Notes: generated by a model from the letters alone, not told the origin. 64,000 nt of DNA from [Bacteroides] pectinophilus (GCA_025146925.1 CP102260.1:1193001-1257000), one strand, 5' to 3'. Shown: positions 24,795 to 34,243, counted from the stretch's first letter. Made by a program: numbers and translations.

Positions 24795-26162
24795 ATGAAT
24801 ATTATAGTTGTTGGCTGTGGTAAAGTCGGTTACACACTGGTAGAACAGCTGAATAATGAAGGTCATTCAGTGACCCTTATAGATAAGAATCAGGCAGCAC
24901 TTGAAAAAGCAGTTGCAAAGCTCGATGTACTCGGAATATATGGTAATGGAAGCAGTTACCGTGTGCAGGAGGAAGCAGGTGTATCTAATGCAGATCTGCT
25001 TATTGCAGTTACCAATCAGGATGAAGTGAATCTGCTCAGCTGCCTTATAGCAAAGCAGGCAGGGCATTGCCAGACAATAGCAAGAGTGCGTAATCCGGAA
25101 TACTATGAAGAGATTAATTTTATAAAGGAAGAACTGAAGCTTGCTATGGCTATTAATCCGGAACGCTCAGCGGCATATGATATATTAAGGCTTGTGCAGA
25201 TACCATCGGCAATGGAAGTCGATACATTTGCAAGAGGAAGAATTAATCTTATCAGCTTCAAGATACCTGATTATTCTCCACTTGACGGAAAAAAGATTAT
25301 GGATGTATCCGGAATCCTGGGTAATAATGCATTGTTCTGCGTTGTTCAAAGAGACGGGGAAGTGATTATACCAAGTGGTAATACAGTACTTCACTCAAAA
25401 GATAAGGTATCTGTTGTAATGCCGCTGCGTGAGATGCCGGATTTCTTTGACAGAATAAAGCTTGCCAATAAGCCTATAAAGAGTGTTATGATTGCAGGAG
25501 GAGGAAGCATATCCTTCTATCTTGCCAAGGAGCTTATTAAAGCGAATGTACAGGTTAAGATATTTGAGACTGACAGGGCAAGGTGCGAGGTGTTAAGCGA
25601 GCAGCTTCCGGAAGCCGTTATTATCAACGGTAATGCGGTAGATGAGAGCCTGCTGGATGAGGAAGGTGTAAGACAGACGGATGCATTCGTGGCGCTTACC
25701 AATATGGATGAAGAGAATATCATGTTGTCGCTGTATGTTAACAGCATATCAGATGCTAAGCTTATAACTAAGATTAACAGGCTTTCTTTTGAGAAAGTTA
25801 TTAATGGAATGCCTCTCGGAAGTGTTGTATGCCCTAAGAATATTACGGCAGAAAAGATAATAAAGCATGTAAGATCTATGCAGAATTCCGCTGATTCAAG
25901 TAATGTTGAATCACTGTACCGCCTTATGGATAATAAGGTTGAGGCACTTGAATTCAATGTAAGAGAATGTTATGAGAATAAGGCTCTTATAGGCAGGACA
26001 CTTATGGAATTAAAGCTTAAGAAGAATCTTCTTATATGTTCAATTAACCGTGACGGCAGGATAATAACACCAAGCGGTAAAGATACTATAGAAGTCGGAG
26101 ATACTGTTGTTGTGGTTACAAGTAATCTTAACCTTTCCAGAATAAGCGATATTCTTGAATAG
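24795..26162 (+). CDS. trkA: Trk potassium uptake protein, peripheral NAD-binding subunit
   Basis: A 455-aa cytoplasmic gating subunit with two RCK repeats. Repeat one starts VVGCGKVGYTLVEQL (residues 4-18) and includes TLIDKNQAALE. Repeat two starts near residue 234 with MIAGGGSISFYLAKEL. Each NAD-binding fold is followed by a TrkA_C domain; the second ends EVGDTVVVVTS. It binds NADH/ATP and controls the TrkH channel encoded 11 bases downstream. ATG 24795 has GGAGAAG 6 bases upstream, within the hairpin leader. Confidence 0.96.
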   Translation: MNIIVVGCGKVGYTLVEQLNNEGHSVTLIDKNQAALEKAVAKLDVLGIYGNGSSYRVQEEAGVSNADLLIAVTNQDEVNLLSCLIAKQAGHCQTIARVRNPEYYEEINFIKEELKLAMAINPERSAAYDILRLVQIPSAMEVDTFARGRINLISFKIPDYSPLDGKKIMDVSGILGNNALFCVVQRDGEVIIPSGNTVLHSKDKVSVVMPLREMPDFFDRIKLANKPIKSVMIAGGGSISFYLAKELIKANVQVKIFETDRARCEVLSEQLPEAVIINGNAVDESLLDEEGVRQTDAFVALTNMDEENIMLSLYVNSISDAKLITKINRLSFEKVINGMPLGSVVCPKNITAEKIIKHVRSMQNSADSSNVESLYRLMDNKVEALEFNVRECYENKALIGRTLMELKLKKNLLICSINRDGRIITPSGKDTIEVGDTVVVVTSNLNLSRISDILE

Positions 26163-26173
26163 GAGCTGTAATA

Positions 26174-27619
26174 ATGAACTATGGTATTATTCGTTATATA
26201 ATAGGTAAAGTTATAGAGATTGAAGGTGCATTCTTTGTCATACCGGTGCTCACGGCACTTGTATATCATGAATGGAGCGGACTTGGAGTGTATGTGCTGC
26301 TTGCATGTCTTTATATGTTTGCAGGATTTATCATGTCATCAAAAGAACCGGAGAAGAAGGAATTCTATGCAAGAGAAGGATATGTACTTGCAGCGCTTGC
26401 GTGGATTATTATGAGTATTCTCGGTGCCATTCCGTTTGTGATTACAGGAGACATACCATCTATGGCTGATGCAGTCTTTGAGATTGCATCGGGATTTACA
26501 ACAACCGGAGCAAGTATTCTTGCAAGTCCGGAGCCTCTGCTTAAGTGCAATCTTATGTGGAGAAGCTTTTCACACTGGATAGGAGGAATGGGAGTCCTTG
26601 TATTTCTTATAGCAATACTGCCTTCAGGCGGTGGTGAAAGCATATATATAATGAGGGCAGAGAGTACGGGACCATCTGTCGGAAAGATTGTTCCGAGAAT
26701 TAAGCAGACATCCAAGATACTCTATGAAATATATACCGCACTTACGTTTATTCTTTTTGTACTGCTGGTGCTTGGAAGAATGCCGGTATTTGATGCAATC
26801 TGTCTTACATTTGGTGCTGCCGGAACCGGTGGATTTGGTATACTTGCAGACAGCGTGGCATCATATAACACATACTGTCAGGTTGTGATAACAATATTCA
26901 TGCTGCTGTTCGGTGTGAACTTTACATTTTTCTATATGCTTCTTATAGGCAAGGCCAGGGATGCATTCAGGATGGAAGAAGTCAGGGGATATCTGGCAAT
27001 ATATTGTGCGATAACACTGCTTATCACGCTCAATCTGTGGGCGCAGAACGGACATTTCATGCATCAGCTTCAGCAGGTGTCGTTCCAGACATCATCTGTT
27101 ATGACAACAACCGGATACTCAACACAGGATTTTAATGCCTGGCCACAGTTCTCCAAGATACTTATGGGGCTCCTCATGGCAATCGGAGGATGCACGGGAA
27201 GCACAGGCGGAGGAATAAAAGTATCAAGAATTCTGGTATATGTAAAGGGAATAATTAAGGAGATATCAGAACAGGTTCATCCGAGGCGTGTTAAGGTTCT
27301 TAGGGTGGATGGCAAGAGAGTTGATGATTCGATACTCAGGGCAATATATATATATCTTGCCCTGTATACGCTTATATTTGTCATATCACTTGTTATCGTG
27401 GGAATTGACGGATATGACTGGGAGACTACATTCTCAGCGGTTCTTGCGACGATCAATAATATCGGTCCCGGATTCGGCCTTGTCGGGCCGACAGGCAATT
27501 TTGGAATGTTTTCCGTTATGTCGAAGCTTGTGCTTACGTTTGACATGATTGCAGGAAGACTGGAGCTTATTCCTTTATTCGTGCTCCTTATGCCGGATAC
27601 ATGGAAGAAAAATGGTTAA
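26174..27619 (+). CDS. trkH: Trk potassium uptake channel subunit
   Basis: A 481-aa membrane protein with the four M1-P-M2 repeats of the SKT family. Selectivity-filter segments are visible as GFTTTGAS, GTGGFG, TTTGYST and NNIGPGFG. The conserved intramembrane loop region has GGCTGSTGGGIKVSR near residue 337. It moves K+ into the cell with TrkA. It follows trkA by 11 bases and is followed by a foldase gene after 30 bases. Along with the KdpDE-like pair near 6-8 kb, it is the only potassium-related system in this window. Confidence 0.96.
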   Translation: MNYGIIRYIIGKVIEIEGAFFVIPVLTALVYHEWSGLGVYVLLACLYMFAGFIMSSKEPEKKEFYAREGYVLAALAWIIMSILGAIPFVITGDIPSMADAVFEIASGFTTTGASILASPEPLLKCNLMWRSFSHWIGGMGVLVFLIAILPSGGGESIYIMRAESTGPSVGKIVPRIKQTSKILYEIYTALTFILFVLLVLGRMPVFDAICLTFGAAGTGGFGILADSVASYNTYCQVVITIFMLLFGVNFTFFYMLLIGKARDAFRMEEVRGYLAIYCAITLLITLNLWAQNGHFMHQLQQVSFQTSSVMTTTGYSTQDFNAWPQFSKILMGLLMAIGGCTGSTGGGIKVSRILVYVKGIIKEISEQVHPRRVKVLRVDGKRVDDSILRAIYIYLALYTLIFVISLVIVGIDGYDWETTFSAVLATINNIGPGFGLVGPTGNFGMFSVMSKLVLTFDMIAGRLELIPLFVLLMPDTWKKNG

Positions 27620-27622
27620 TAA

Positions 27623-27643
27623 GCGCATGGCGCAGGAATGGAG
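27623..27643 (+). promoter_or_regulatory. Hairpin plus AGGAATGGAG leader of the foldase gene
   Basis: GCGC (27623-27626), loop ATG and GCGC (27630-27633), followed directly by AGGAATGGAG. By analogy with the other leaders this sets the start at GTG 27650. Confidence 0.55.
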
Positions 27644-27649
27644 ATTACA

Positions 27650-28639
27650 GTGAAGAGACGCAGAAAAAGACTGGTTCGTATTATTGCAGCACTGGCAGTG
27701 CTTGCACTTATCTTTATATATAAAGGAATGTTTAACGGCAAAGGTCTGTACTTTACAACGGGCTTTGGCAGACATGAGATACTTCAGGCAGGCAGTCAGA
27801 AAGCATATGATTATGAAGCATCAATTCTTTTTGCAGATGTCAGGAAGCAGTATGAGTCGCTGTTCGGAAGCAATGTGTGGAGCCGTGAGATAGACGGTCA
27901 GAGTTTTGAAACATACGCAAGGCAGCAGGTACGGACTAAGCTGATACGTGTTGCGTATATGAATGAACTTGCGGACAAAAGAGGCGTTGTTCTTAACAGG
28001 GAAGAAAGCACTAATATAAGTAAGGCAGCAAAAGAATATCTTGCATGTGTTGATGACGCATCTGCTAAAAGGCTGGGACTTACGCAGGAGCAAATTGAGC
28101 AGATGTTTACGAAGTTTGCAATAGCATCACGGCTTTATAATGACATGACTGCCAACCTGCAGACAGAAGTAAGTGCCGATTATGCGAGGGTAATCACAAT
28201 CCAGTATATAAGTGCCGATTCAGAGAATTTAATAAATAGCGCCAAGGCAAGACTTGATGGCGGAGAGAGCTTTTTCTATGTTGCAAGGGATATTAATAAC
28301 GGCGGAGATTATGAGTGTGAATTAAGACGCGGCGAGATGGAAAAAGAATTTGAAGAGGCTGCATATAATCTTGCAACCGGTGAGACAAGCCAGATTGTAA
28401 GCTGCAAAGGAAGATATTATATCATCAGGTGCGTAAGTGATAATGAGAAGACAAAGACCGAGGCTAATAAGAATGATATAATCGAAGCAAGAAAGCTTGA
28501 AGAATTTAATAAGAATTTTGAGGAATATGAAGGCTCAATATATCTGCATTTTAATGATAAGCTGTGGGATAAGACAGACTTTAATACGGTGAATGAAAAC
28601 ACGGCTTTTGAAGATGTATTCAACAAATATTTCAAGTAG
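27650..28639 (+). CDS. Membrane-anchored parvulin-type peptidyl-prolyl isomerase (foldase-like)
   Basis: A 329-aa protein. A basic N-terminus (KRRRKRLVR) is followed by one hydrophobic segment (about residues 10-25), so it is anchored outside the membrane. A helical SurA/PrsA-like N-domain follows, then a parvulin domain at about residues 200-270 (SAKARLDGGESFFYVARD, LRRGEMEKEFEEAAYNL and YIIRCVSD). Such proteins help secreted proteins fold. GTG 27650 is preferred to ATG 27638, because that ATG lies inside the AGGAATGGAG ribosome site. No lipobox is seen. It lies between trkH and the topoisomerase genes, all one strand. Confidence 0.82.
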   Translation: MKRRRKRLVRIIAALAVLALIFIYKGMFNGKGLYFTTGFGRHEILQAGSQKAYDYEASILFADVRKQYESLFGSNVWSREIDGQSFETYARQQVRTKLIRVAYMNELADKRGVVLNREESTNISKAAKEYLACVDDASAKRLGLTQEQIEQMFTKFAIASRLYNDMTANLQTEVSADYARVITIQYISADSENLINSAKARLDGGESFFYVARDINNGGDYECELRRGEMEKEFEEAAYNLATGETSQIVSCKGRYYIIRCVSDNEKTKTEANKNDIIEARKLEEFNKNFEEYEGSIYLHFNDKLWDKTDFNTVNENTAFEDVFNKYFK

Positions 28640-28666
28640 AAGATTCAATATAGAAATGGAGAAAGT

Positions 28667-30589
28667 ATGGCTGGAAATAAATATGATGAGAGCAGTATAT
28701 CAATCCTTGAAGGGCTTGAGGCTGTAAGAAAAAGACCCGGAATGTATATCGGCAGCGTGGGCACCAAGGGATTGAATCACCTTATTTATGAAATTGCTGA
28801 TAATGCCGTTGATGAGCACCTTGCGGGATTCTGTTCGGAGATTACGGTAACACTTAATGCCGATGGTTCGGCAACAATTGCTGATAACGGGCGCGGTATA
28901 CCTACGGGAATACATCCCAAGGCAGGAATATCAACAGTTGATGTAGTATTTACAATGCTTCATGCCGGGGGCAAGTTCGGTGATGGAGGATATAAGATAT
29001 CAGGCGGTCTTCACGGCGTTGGCGCATCTGTCGTCAATGCCTTATCTGTGTGGCTGGAAGTTACAATAAAAAGAGATGGCATAGTATGGCATCAGCGTTA
29101 TGAAAAGGGCAGGAGAACAGGAGAACTTACACAGACCGGAACATGCCGTAAGCACGATACCGGCTCTACGATTACATTTCTTCCTGACGGAGAGATATTT
29201 GAGAAGACAGTATTCAAGGCGGAAGCTATAAAGAGCCGTCTGCATGAGACTGCGTATCTTAATCCCGGACTTACAATCCATTTTGAGGACAAAAGGCATA
29301 TAGAGACACCTGGGGATGACATAGAGACTTTTCATGAAGAAGACGGGATCAAGTCATATATAAAGGATCTCAACGAAGGAAAAGAGTGTATACATGATAT
29401 AATATATTTTAAGAAGAAGCGTGAAGGAATAGAGGTAGAGGCTGCATTCCAGTTCGTAAATGAGTTCGAGGAGAATGTCCTCGGCTTCTGCAACAATATA
29501 TATACGCAGGAGGGCGGAACTCATATAACGGGCTTTAAGAGCAAGTTCACAACAATAATTAACCAATATGCAAGAGAACTTGGAATTCTGAAGGATAAGG
29601 ATGCTAACTTTACGGGACTTGATGTGCGTAACGGAATGACGGCAATTATTGCAGTCAAACACCCGGAACCGAGATTTGAGGGACAGACCAAGACGAAGCT
29701 TGATAACCCTGATGCGGGCAAAGTGGTTGCAGAGATAACGGGAGAGGAGCTTCAGTTATTTTTTGATAAGAATCTTGAGACACTTAAGAGTGTTATTGCA
29801 TGTGCCGAAAAGTCAGCTAAGATAAGGAAGGCTGAGGAAAAGGCTAAGACCAACATGCTTGTTAAGCCGAAGTTCTCATACGATACCAATGGCAAGCTTG
29901 CCAACTGTGAGAGCCGCAATCCTGAGGAATGTGAAGTGTTCATTGTAGAGGGAGACTCAGCCGGAGGTTCCGCAAAGACTGCACGTAACAGAAGAACACA
30001 GGCGATACTTCCTATAAGGGGTAAGATACTTAATGTTGAGAAGGCGTCAATAGACAAGGTGCTTGCCAATGCAGAGATAAAGACAATGATAACGTCATTT
30101 GGCTGCGGCTTCCTTGAGGGATACGGCAATGATTTTGATATAAGCAGATTAAGATATAACAAGATAATAATTATGACGGATGCAGATGTTGACGGTGCAC
30201 ATATTGATACGCTGCTGCTTACATTTTTCTACAGATTTATGCCGGAGCTTATCAATCAGGGCCATGTGTATATTGCAACGCCGCCTCTTTATAAGGCGAT
30301 ACCTAAGAAGGGCGAGGAGCAGTATATATATGATGATAAGGCTCTTGAAAAATACCGTAAGACACATACAGGAGCTTTCACGCTGCAGCGCTACAAGGGA
30401 CTTGGTGAGATGGATGCGCAGCAGTTGTGGGAGACAACACTTAATCCTGAGACAAGAATATTAAAGCAGGTGGAGATAGAGGATGCGAGAATGGCAACGG
30501 AAGTAACATCAATGCTTATGGGAAGCGATGTTGCACCGAGACGTGAATTTATCTATACACATGCAAATGAAGCAGAGATAGATGCGTAA
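28667..30589 (+). CDS. Type IIA topoisomerase subunit B (ParE/GyrB family)
   Basis: A 640-aa ATPase subunit. The GHKL ATPase shows EIADNAVDEHLAGF, ADNGRGIPTGIHPKAG and GGLHGVGASVVNALS. A transducer domain follows, then Toprim with FIVEGDSAGGSAKTARNR, ILPIRGKILNVEKA and MTDADVDGAHI. The family tail GLGEMDAQQLWETT is near the end. Length fits both GyrB of Gram-positives and ParE. The partner A subunit next door looks ParC-like, so I favour a topoisomerase IV or second gyrase-type pair; no recF or dnaN lies nearby, as would be expected at the oriC gyrase locus. The ribosome site AATGGAGA precedes ATG 28667. Confidence 0.93.
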   Translation: MAGNKYDESSISILEGLEAVRKRPGMYIGSVGTKGLNHLIYEIADNAVDEHLAGFCSEITVTLNADGSATIADNGRGIPTGIHPKAGISTVDVVFTMLHAGGKFGDGGYKISGGLHGVGASVVNALSVWLEVTIKRDGIVWHQRYEKGRRTGELTQTGTCRKHDTGSTITFLPDGEIFEKTVFKAEAIKSRLHETAYLNPGLTIHFEDKRHIETPGDDIETFHEEDGIKSYIKDLNEGKECIHDIIYFKKKREGIEVEAAFQFVNEFEENVLGFCNNIYTQEGGTHITGFKSKFTTIINQYARELGILKDKDANFTGLDVRNGMTAIIAVKHPEPRFEGQTKTKLDNPDAGKVVAEITGEELQLFFDKNLETLKSVIACAEKSAKIRKAEEKAKTNMLVKPKFSYDTNGKLANCESRNPEECEVFIVEGDSAGGSAKTARNRRTQAILPIRGKILNVEKASIDKVLANAEIKTMITSFGCGFLEGYGNDFDISRLRYNKIIIMTDADVDGAHIDTLLLTFFYRFMPELINQGHVYIATPPLYKAIPKKGEEQYIYDDKALEKYRKTHTGAFTLQRYKGLGEMDAQQLWETTLNPETRILKQVEIEDARMATEVTSMLMGSDVAPRREFIYTHANEAEIDA

Positions 30590-30622
30590 TTATGCTTCTT
30601 AATGATAGAAATGGAGACCATA

Positions 30623-32932
30623 ATGGCAGAACAGATAGTAAAAACAGAATATTCTGAGCTTATGCAGAAGTCATACATAGATTATTCAATGAGCGTTATT
30701 ACGGCGAGAGCTCTTCCTGATGCCAGGGACGGACTTAAGCCCGTACAGCGCCGTGTGCTCTATGCTATGGATCAGCTTGGACTTAATTATGATAAGCCAC
30801 ACCGTAAGTCGGCGCGTATAGTTGGAGATACAATGGGTAAATACCACCCTCACGGGGACAGTTCAATATATGAGACGCTTGTTGTGCTCGAACAGGATTT
30901 TAAGAAGGGGATGGCACTTGTTGACGGACATGGCAACTTCGGTTCAATAGAAGGTGACGGGGCCGCAGCCATGCGATATACTGAAGCTAAGCTTAAAAAA
31001 TTCACTCAGGATGTATATCTCGCAGATCTTGATAAGGATGTTGTTGATTTTATTCCTAACTTTGATGAGACTGAAAAGGAGCCGGAGGTTCTTCCGGTAA
31101 GAGTACCGAATCTTCTTATTAATGGTGCTGAAGGTATTGCTGTTGGTATGACAACCAATATACCTACACACAACCTTGGGGAAGTGGTTGATGCATGCTG
31201 TGCATATATGGATGACGAGAATATAACAACTGAAGGGCTTATGGAGTATGTCATAGGACCGGATTTTCCGACAGGAGGACTTGTTGTCAATAAGAGCGAG
31301 CTTCCCGCAATATATGAATCAGGCACTGGTAAGATCAAGCTCCGCGGCAAGGTTGTATTTGAACCGGCAGCAAAGAAGTCAGAGCGTGATAAGCTTGTCA
31401 TAACTGAGATTCCATATACAATGATAGGCGCCAATATTGGTAAGTTCCTGTCAGACGTAATTGACCTTGTTGAGACCAAGAAGACATCTGATATTGTAGA
31501 TATTTCTAACGAATCGTCCAAGGAAGGAATCAGAATCGTACTTGAGCTTAAGCGTAATGCAGACGTTGAAAAGCTTAAGAATATGCTCTATAAAAAGACA
31601 AAGCTTGAAGATACATTTGGTGTAAATATGCTTGCAATCGTTGATGGAAAGCCTGAGACATTAGGACTTAAGTCAATAATAAAGCACCATATTGATTTCC
31701 AGTATCAGCTTGCAACAAGAAAATACAATACGCTTCTTGCAAGGGAACGTGACAATAAAGAGATTCAGGAAGGTCTTATTAAGGCGTGTGACATAATAGA
31801 CCTTATCATAGAGATATTAAGAGGCTGTAAGAACCGCTCACAGGCAAAGGACTGTCTTGTTAACGGTAATGTAAAGGATATTAATTTTAAGTCGGAGACA
31901 TCGAGAAAAGCAGCGTCCGGACTTCATTTCACTGAACGGCAGGCATCAGCGATTCTTGAACTGCGTCTGTACCGTCTCATAGGACTTGAGATATTAGAGC
32001 TTCAGAAGCAGTATGAGCAGACACTTAAGAAGATTGCGGAATACGAGAAGATACTTGGAAGCAGAACCGCAATGAAGAATGTAATCAAGAAAGATCTTCA
32101 GGCAATTAAGAAAGAGTATGCGCTTCCGAGAAAGACAGTTATCGAAGATGCCAAGGCTGCGGTATTTGAAGAGGAGAAGGTTAAAGAGCAGGAAGTTGTA
32201 TTTATTATGGACCGCTTCGGATATTCAAAGACTATTGATATTGCGGCATATGAGCGCAATATGGAGGCGGTGCATAACGAAAATAAATACATATTCAAGT
32301 GTATGAACACGGACAAGATATATATATTTACAGATAACGGCAATCTCCACCAGATAAAGGTTATGGATCTTCCGTTTACAAAGTTCCGTGATAAGGGCGT
32401 GCCTATTGATAATGTCGGCAATTATGACAGCAGCGGCGAGAATATAGTATTCTTAAGCGCAGCAGGTAATATAACAGGCTGCAAGCTGCTTTTTGTCACA
32501 AAGCAGGGTATGATGAAGCTTGTGGATACTTCTGAATTTGAAGCGTCCAAAAAGACTGTTGCCGCAACTAAGCTGGCTGATGGTGACAGTATTGCTGCAA
32601 TACTTAAGACAGATGCTACAGTAGAGGTATACTCAAGATTTAATTATGATGGTTCAATGGCTGAGGATGAAGTGATTGAGAGCAGCCAGAATGTTGTAGT
32701 CCGGACAGAGAATGGCGTATTCTTAAAATTCCCTCTTACAGAGATACCGCAGAAGAAGAAAAATGCAGTCGGAGTAAGGGGAATAAAGCTGGTTAAGGAT
32801 GACACGGTTGATGATGTGTATCTTATCGGTAATACAGAGGATGTAAGTACGGAATATTGCGGAAAAACAATTGACCTTGGCAGAATGAAACTCGCACACA
32901 GGGATACTAAGGGAACTAAGGTAAGAGTTTAG
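30623..32932 (+). CDS. Type IIA topoisomerase subunit A (ParC-like)
   Basis: A 769-aa DNA-cleaving subunit. The winged-helix region has VQRRVLYAM and the quinolone-region helix HPHGDSSIYETLVVLEQDF. The catalytic Tyr is near residue 119 (AAMRYTEAKL). Tower and coiled-coil regions follow (EILELQKQYEQTLKKI), then a C-terminal beta-pinwheel. I find no GyrA box (QRRGGKG-like) in the pinwheel, which argues for topoisomerase IV-type activity (decatenation/relaxation) and against supercoiling. The Ser and Glu in the quinolone region also match ParC. ATG 30623 has AATGGAGA 5 bases upstream. It is coupled to the B subunit, 33 bases apart. Confidence 0.9.
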   Translation: MAEQIVKTEYSELMQKSYIDYSMSVITARALPDARDGLKPVQRRVLYAMDQLGLNYDKPHRKSARIVGDTMGKYHPHGDSSIYETLVVLEQDFKKGMALVDGHGNFGSIEGDGAAAMRYTEAKLKKFTQDVYLADLDKDVVDFIPNFDETEKEPEVLPVRVPNLLINGAEGIAVGMTTNIPTHNLGEVVDACCAYMDDENITTEGLMEYVIGPDFPTGGLVVNKSELPAIYESGTGKIKLRGKVVFEPAAKKSERDKLVITEIPYTMIGANIGKFLSDVIDLVETKKTSDIVDISNESSKEGIRIVLELKRNADVEKLKNMLYKKTKLEDTFGVNMLAIVDGKPETLGLKSIIKHHIDFQYQLATRKYNTLLARERDNKEIQEGLIKACDIIDLIIEILRGCKNRSQAKDCLVNGNVKDINFKSETSRKAASGLHFTERQASAILELRLYRLIGLEILELQKQYEQTLKKIAEYEKILGSRTAMKNVIKKDLQAIKKEYALPRKTVIEDAKAAVFEEEKVKEQEVVFIMDRFGYSKTIDIAAYERNMEAVHNENKYIFKCMNTDKIYIFTDNGNLHQIKVMDLPFTKFRDKGVPIDNVGNYDSSGENIVFLSAAGNITGCKLLFVTKQGMMKLVDTSEFEASKKTVAATKLADGDSIAAILKTDATVEVYSRFNYDGSMAEDEVIESSQNVVVRTENGVFLKFPLTEIPQKKKNAVGVRGIKLVKDDTVDDVYLIGNTEDVSTEYCGKTIDLGRMKLAHRDTKGTKVRV

Positions 32933-32997
32933 TGTGAAAATAAGATTGATATATGATTTTTTACACAGCTGTTTGTGCCTGCGGAATGGAGAATAAT

Positions 32998-33684
32998 ATG
33001 AAAAAGTATATCCTTTTTGACCTTGACGGAACGCTCACAGAGCCAAAAGAAGGTATAACAAAAAGTGTTCAATATGCACTTGATTCTATCGGAATACATG
33101 AACCGGACCTTAATAATCTGATAAAGTTCATCGGACCTCCGCTTGAAGTATCATTTAAGGAATATTACGGACTTAATGATGCTGATACTAAGGAAGCCGT
33201 AAAAAGATACAGAGAGCGCTATAAAGATGTAGGGATATTTGAAAACAGTATATATGACGGTGTTACGGATATGCTTGACGCACTTAAGAAACAGGGAGCG
33301 GAACTTGCACTTGCAACATCCAAGCCTGACATATTTGCCGAGAGAATTGTCGATGAATACGGAATGCGTCCTTATCTTGATGTGGTTGCCGGAGGTAAGA
33401 TAAATGGGAGCTGCGTCAAAGCGGATGTTATCAGGGAAGCATTTGAAAAGCTTGGAATAGGCGAAGATGACAAAAAGAAAGTTATCATGGTCGGAGACCG
33501 TGAGCATGATATAATCGGCGCCAATGAATGCGGCATAGAATCTGTAGGAGTGTACTTTGGATATGCTGCGCCCGGAGAGCTTGAGGCCGCAGGCGCAACA
33601 TATATAGTATCATCAATGGGGGAGCTTAAACAGCTTCTTTTGGAATTATCTTCTGAAGCACAGGAAGAAGAAGGGCAGCGATAA
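32998..33684 (+). CDS. HAD-superfamily phosphatase (Gph-like)
   Basis: A 228-aa HAD hydrolase: motif I FDLDGTLTEP (residues 6-15), motif II LATSKP, motif III region KADVIREAF and motif IV MVGDREHDIIGA. A helical cap separates motifs I and II. It resembles phosphoglycolate phosphatase and clostridial HAD-IA enzymes; the substrate is unknown. ATG 32998 is chosen because GGAATGGAGA ends 5 bases upstream, in the same ribosome-site style as its neighbours. Its last 59 bases overlap, tail to tail, the end of the ECF S-component gene on the other strand. Confidence 0.9.
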   Translation: MKKYILFDLDGTLTEPKEGITKSVQYALDSIGIHEPDLNNLIKFIGPPLEVSFKEYYGLNDADTKEAVKRYRERYKDVGIFENSIYDGVTDMLDALKKQGAELALATSKPDIFAERIVDEYGMRPYLDVVAGGKINGSCVKADVIREAFEKLGIGEDDKKKVIMVGDREHDIIGANECGIESVGVYFGYAAPGELEAAGATYIVSSMGELKQLLLELSSEAQEEEGQR

Positions 33685-34144
33685 TAAAGCCTGCAACACC
33701 CTGTACAATGTTTGCTGGAACACTTGCAAGTGCGCCTGCACCGTATATGAATGACTCAAATATGAGATATCCTGCTGCTACGATTACTGTAGAGAATATT
33801 CCGCATACTGCACATCTTACTGAGCAGAATAATGAAGCCGGGAGCTTTGAATATACAACGGCAACAACTGCTGCAATAACAGCTTTTATGATGAATGTTG
33901 CAGGAACATATAAGAAGTATCCTCCGAGAAGGTCTGACATGGCAGAACCAATGCCGGCAGCAAGAGCACCATACACAGGGCCTAATATGATTCCGCTTAA
34001 TACTACGATTGCATCACCGGGATGAATGTATCCGCCGGTACCGGGAGTAGGAATCTTGATTATTGCTGTTGCTACATAAGTAAGGGCTGCAAACAGCGCA
34101 GTGAATGTTAATGTCTTTACGTCTAACTTTTTAGAACTGTTCAT
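33626..34144 (-). CDS. ECF transporter S component (vitamin-type substrate binder)
   Basis: A 172-aa integral membrane protein with five or six hydrophobic helices. LTFTALFAALTYVATAII is the first helix with the ALxxxL/V pattern of S components. The segment GGYIHPGDAIVVLSG, then GPVYGALAAGIGSAMSDLLGGY, matches the ThiW/HmpT/PanT-like group. It would bind a vitamin or precursor and use a shared EcfAAT module encoded elsewhere; the substrate is not determined. ATG 34144 is chosen because GAAGG lies 6-7 bases upstream; an earlier ATG at 34210 would add 22 charged residues. It overlaps the HAD gene by 59 bases. Confidence 0.85.
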   Translation of the reverse strand: MNSSKKLDVKTLTFTALFAALTYVATAIIKIPTPGTGGYIHPGDAIVVLSGIILGPVYGALAAGIGSAMSDLLGGYFLYVPATFIIKAVIAAVVAVVYSKLPASLFCSVRCAVCGIFSTVIVAAGYLIFESFIYGAGALASVPANIVQGVAGFIIAALLLPVLQKIIPKEAV

Positions 34145-34223
34145 TGAAATACCTTCTTTCGTCTTGAATATTGATGTCTGGGTCTTACGTTTTTCTGACC
34201 TATGCATCATGATAATGTTATTA

Positions 34224-34243
34224 TGGATATAATAAAATATCCA
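34224..34243. promoter_or_regulatory. Inverted repeat between the ECF and FliB-like genes
   Basis: TGGATAT (34224-34230), AATAAA and ATATCCA (34237-34243) form a perfect 7-bp inverted repeat in the divergent intergenic region. It contains a TATAAT on the plus strand (34228-34233). It could be an operator or a shared promoter element. Confidence 0.4.

Noticed and set aside
30623-32932. Calling this gene gyrA outright
   Set aside because: No GyrA-box heptapeptide was found in the C-terminal domain, and the quinolone-region residues are ParC-like, so the symbol was left blank.
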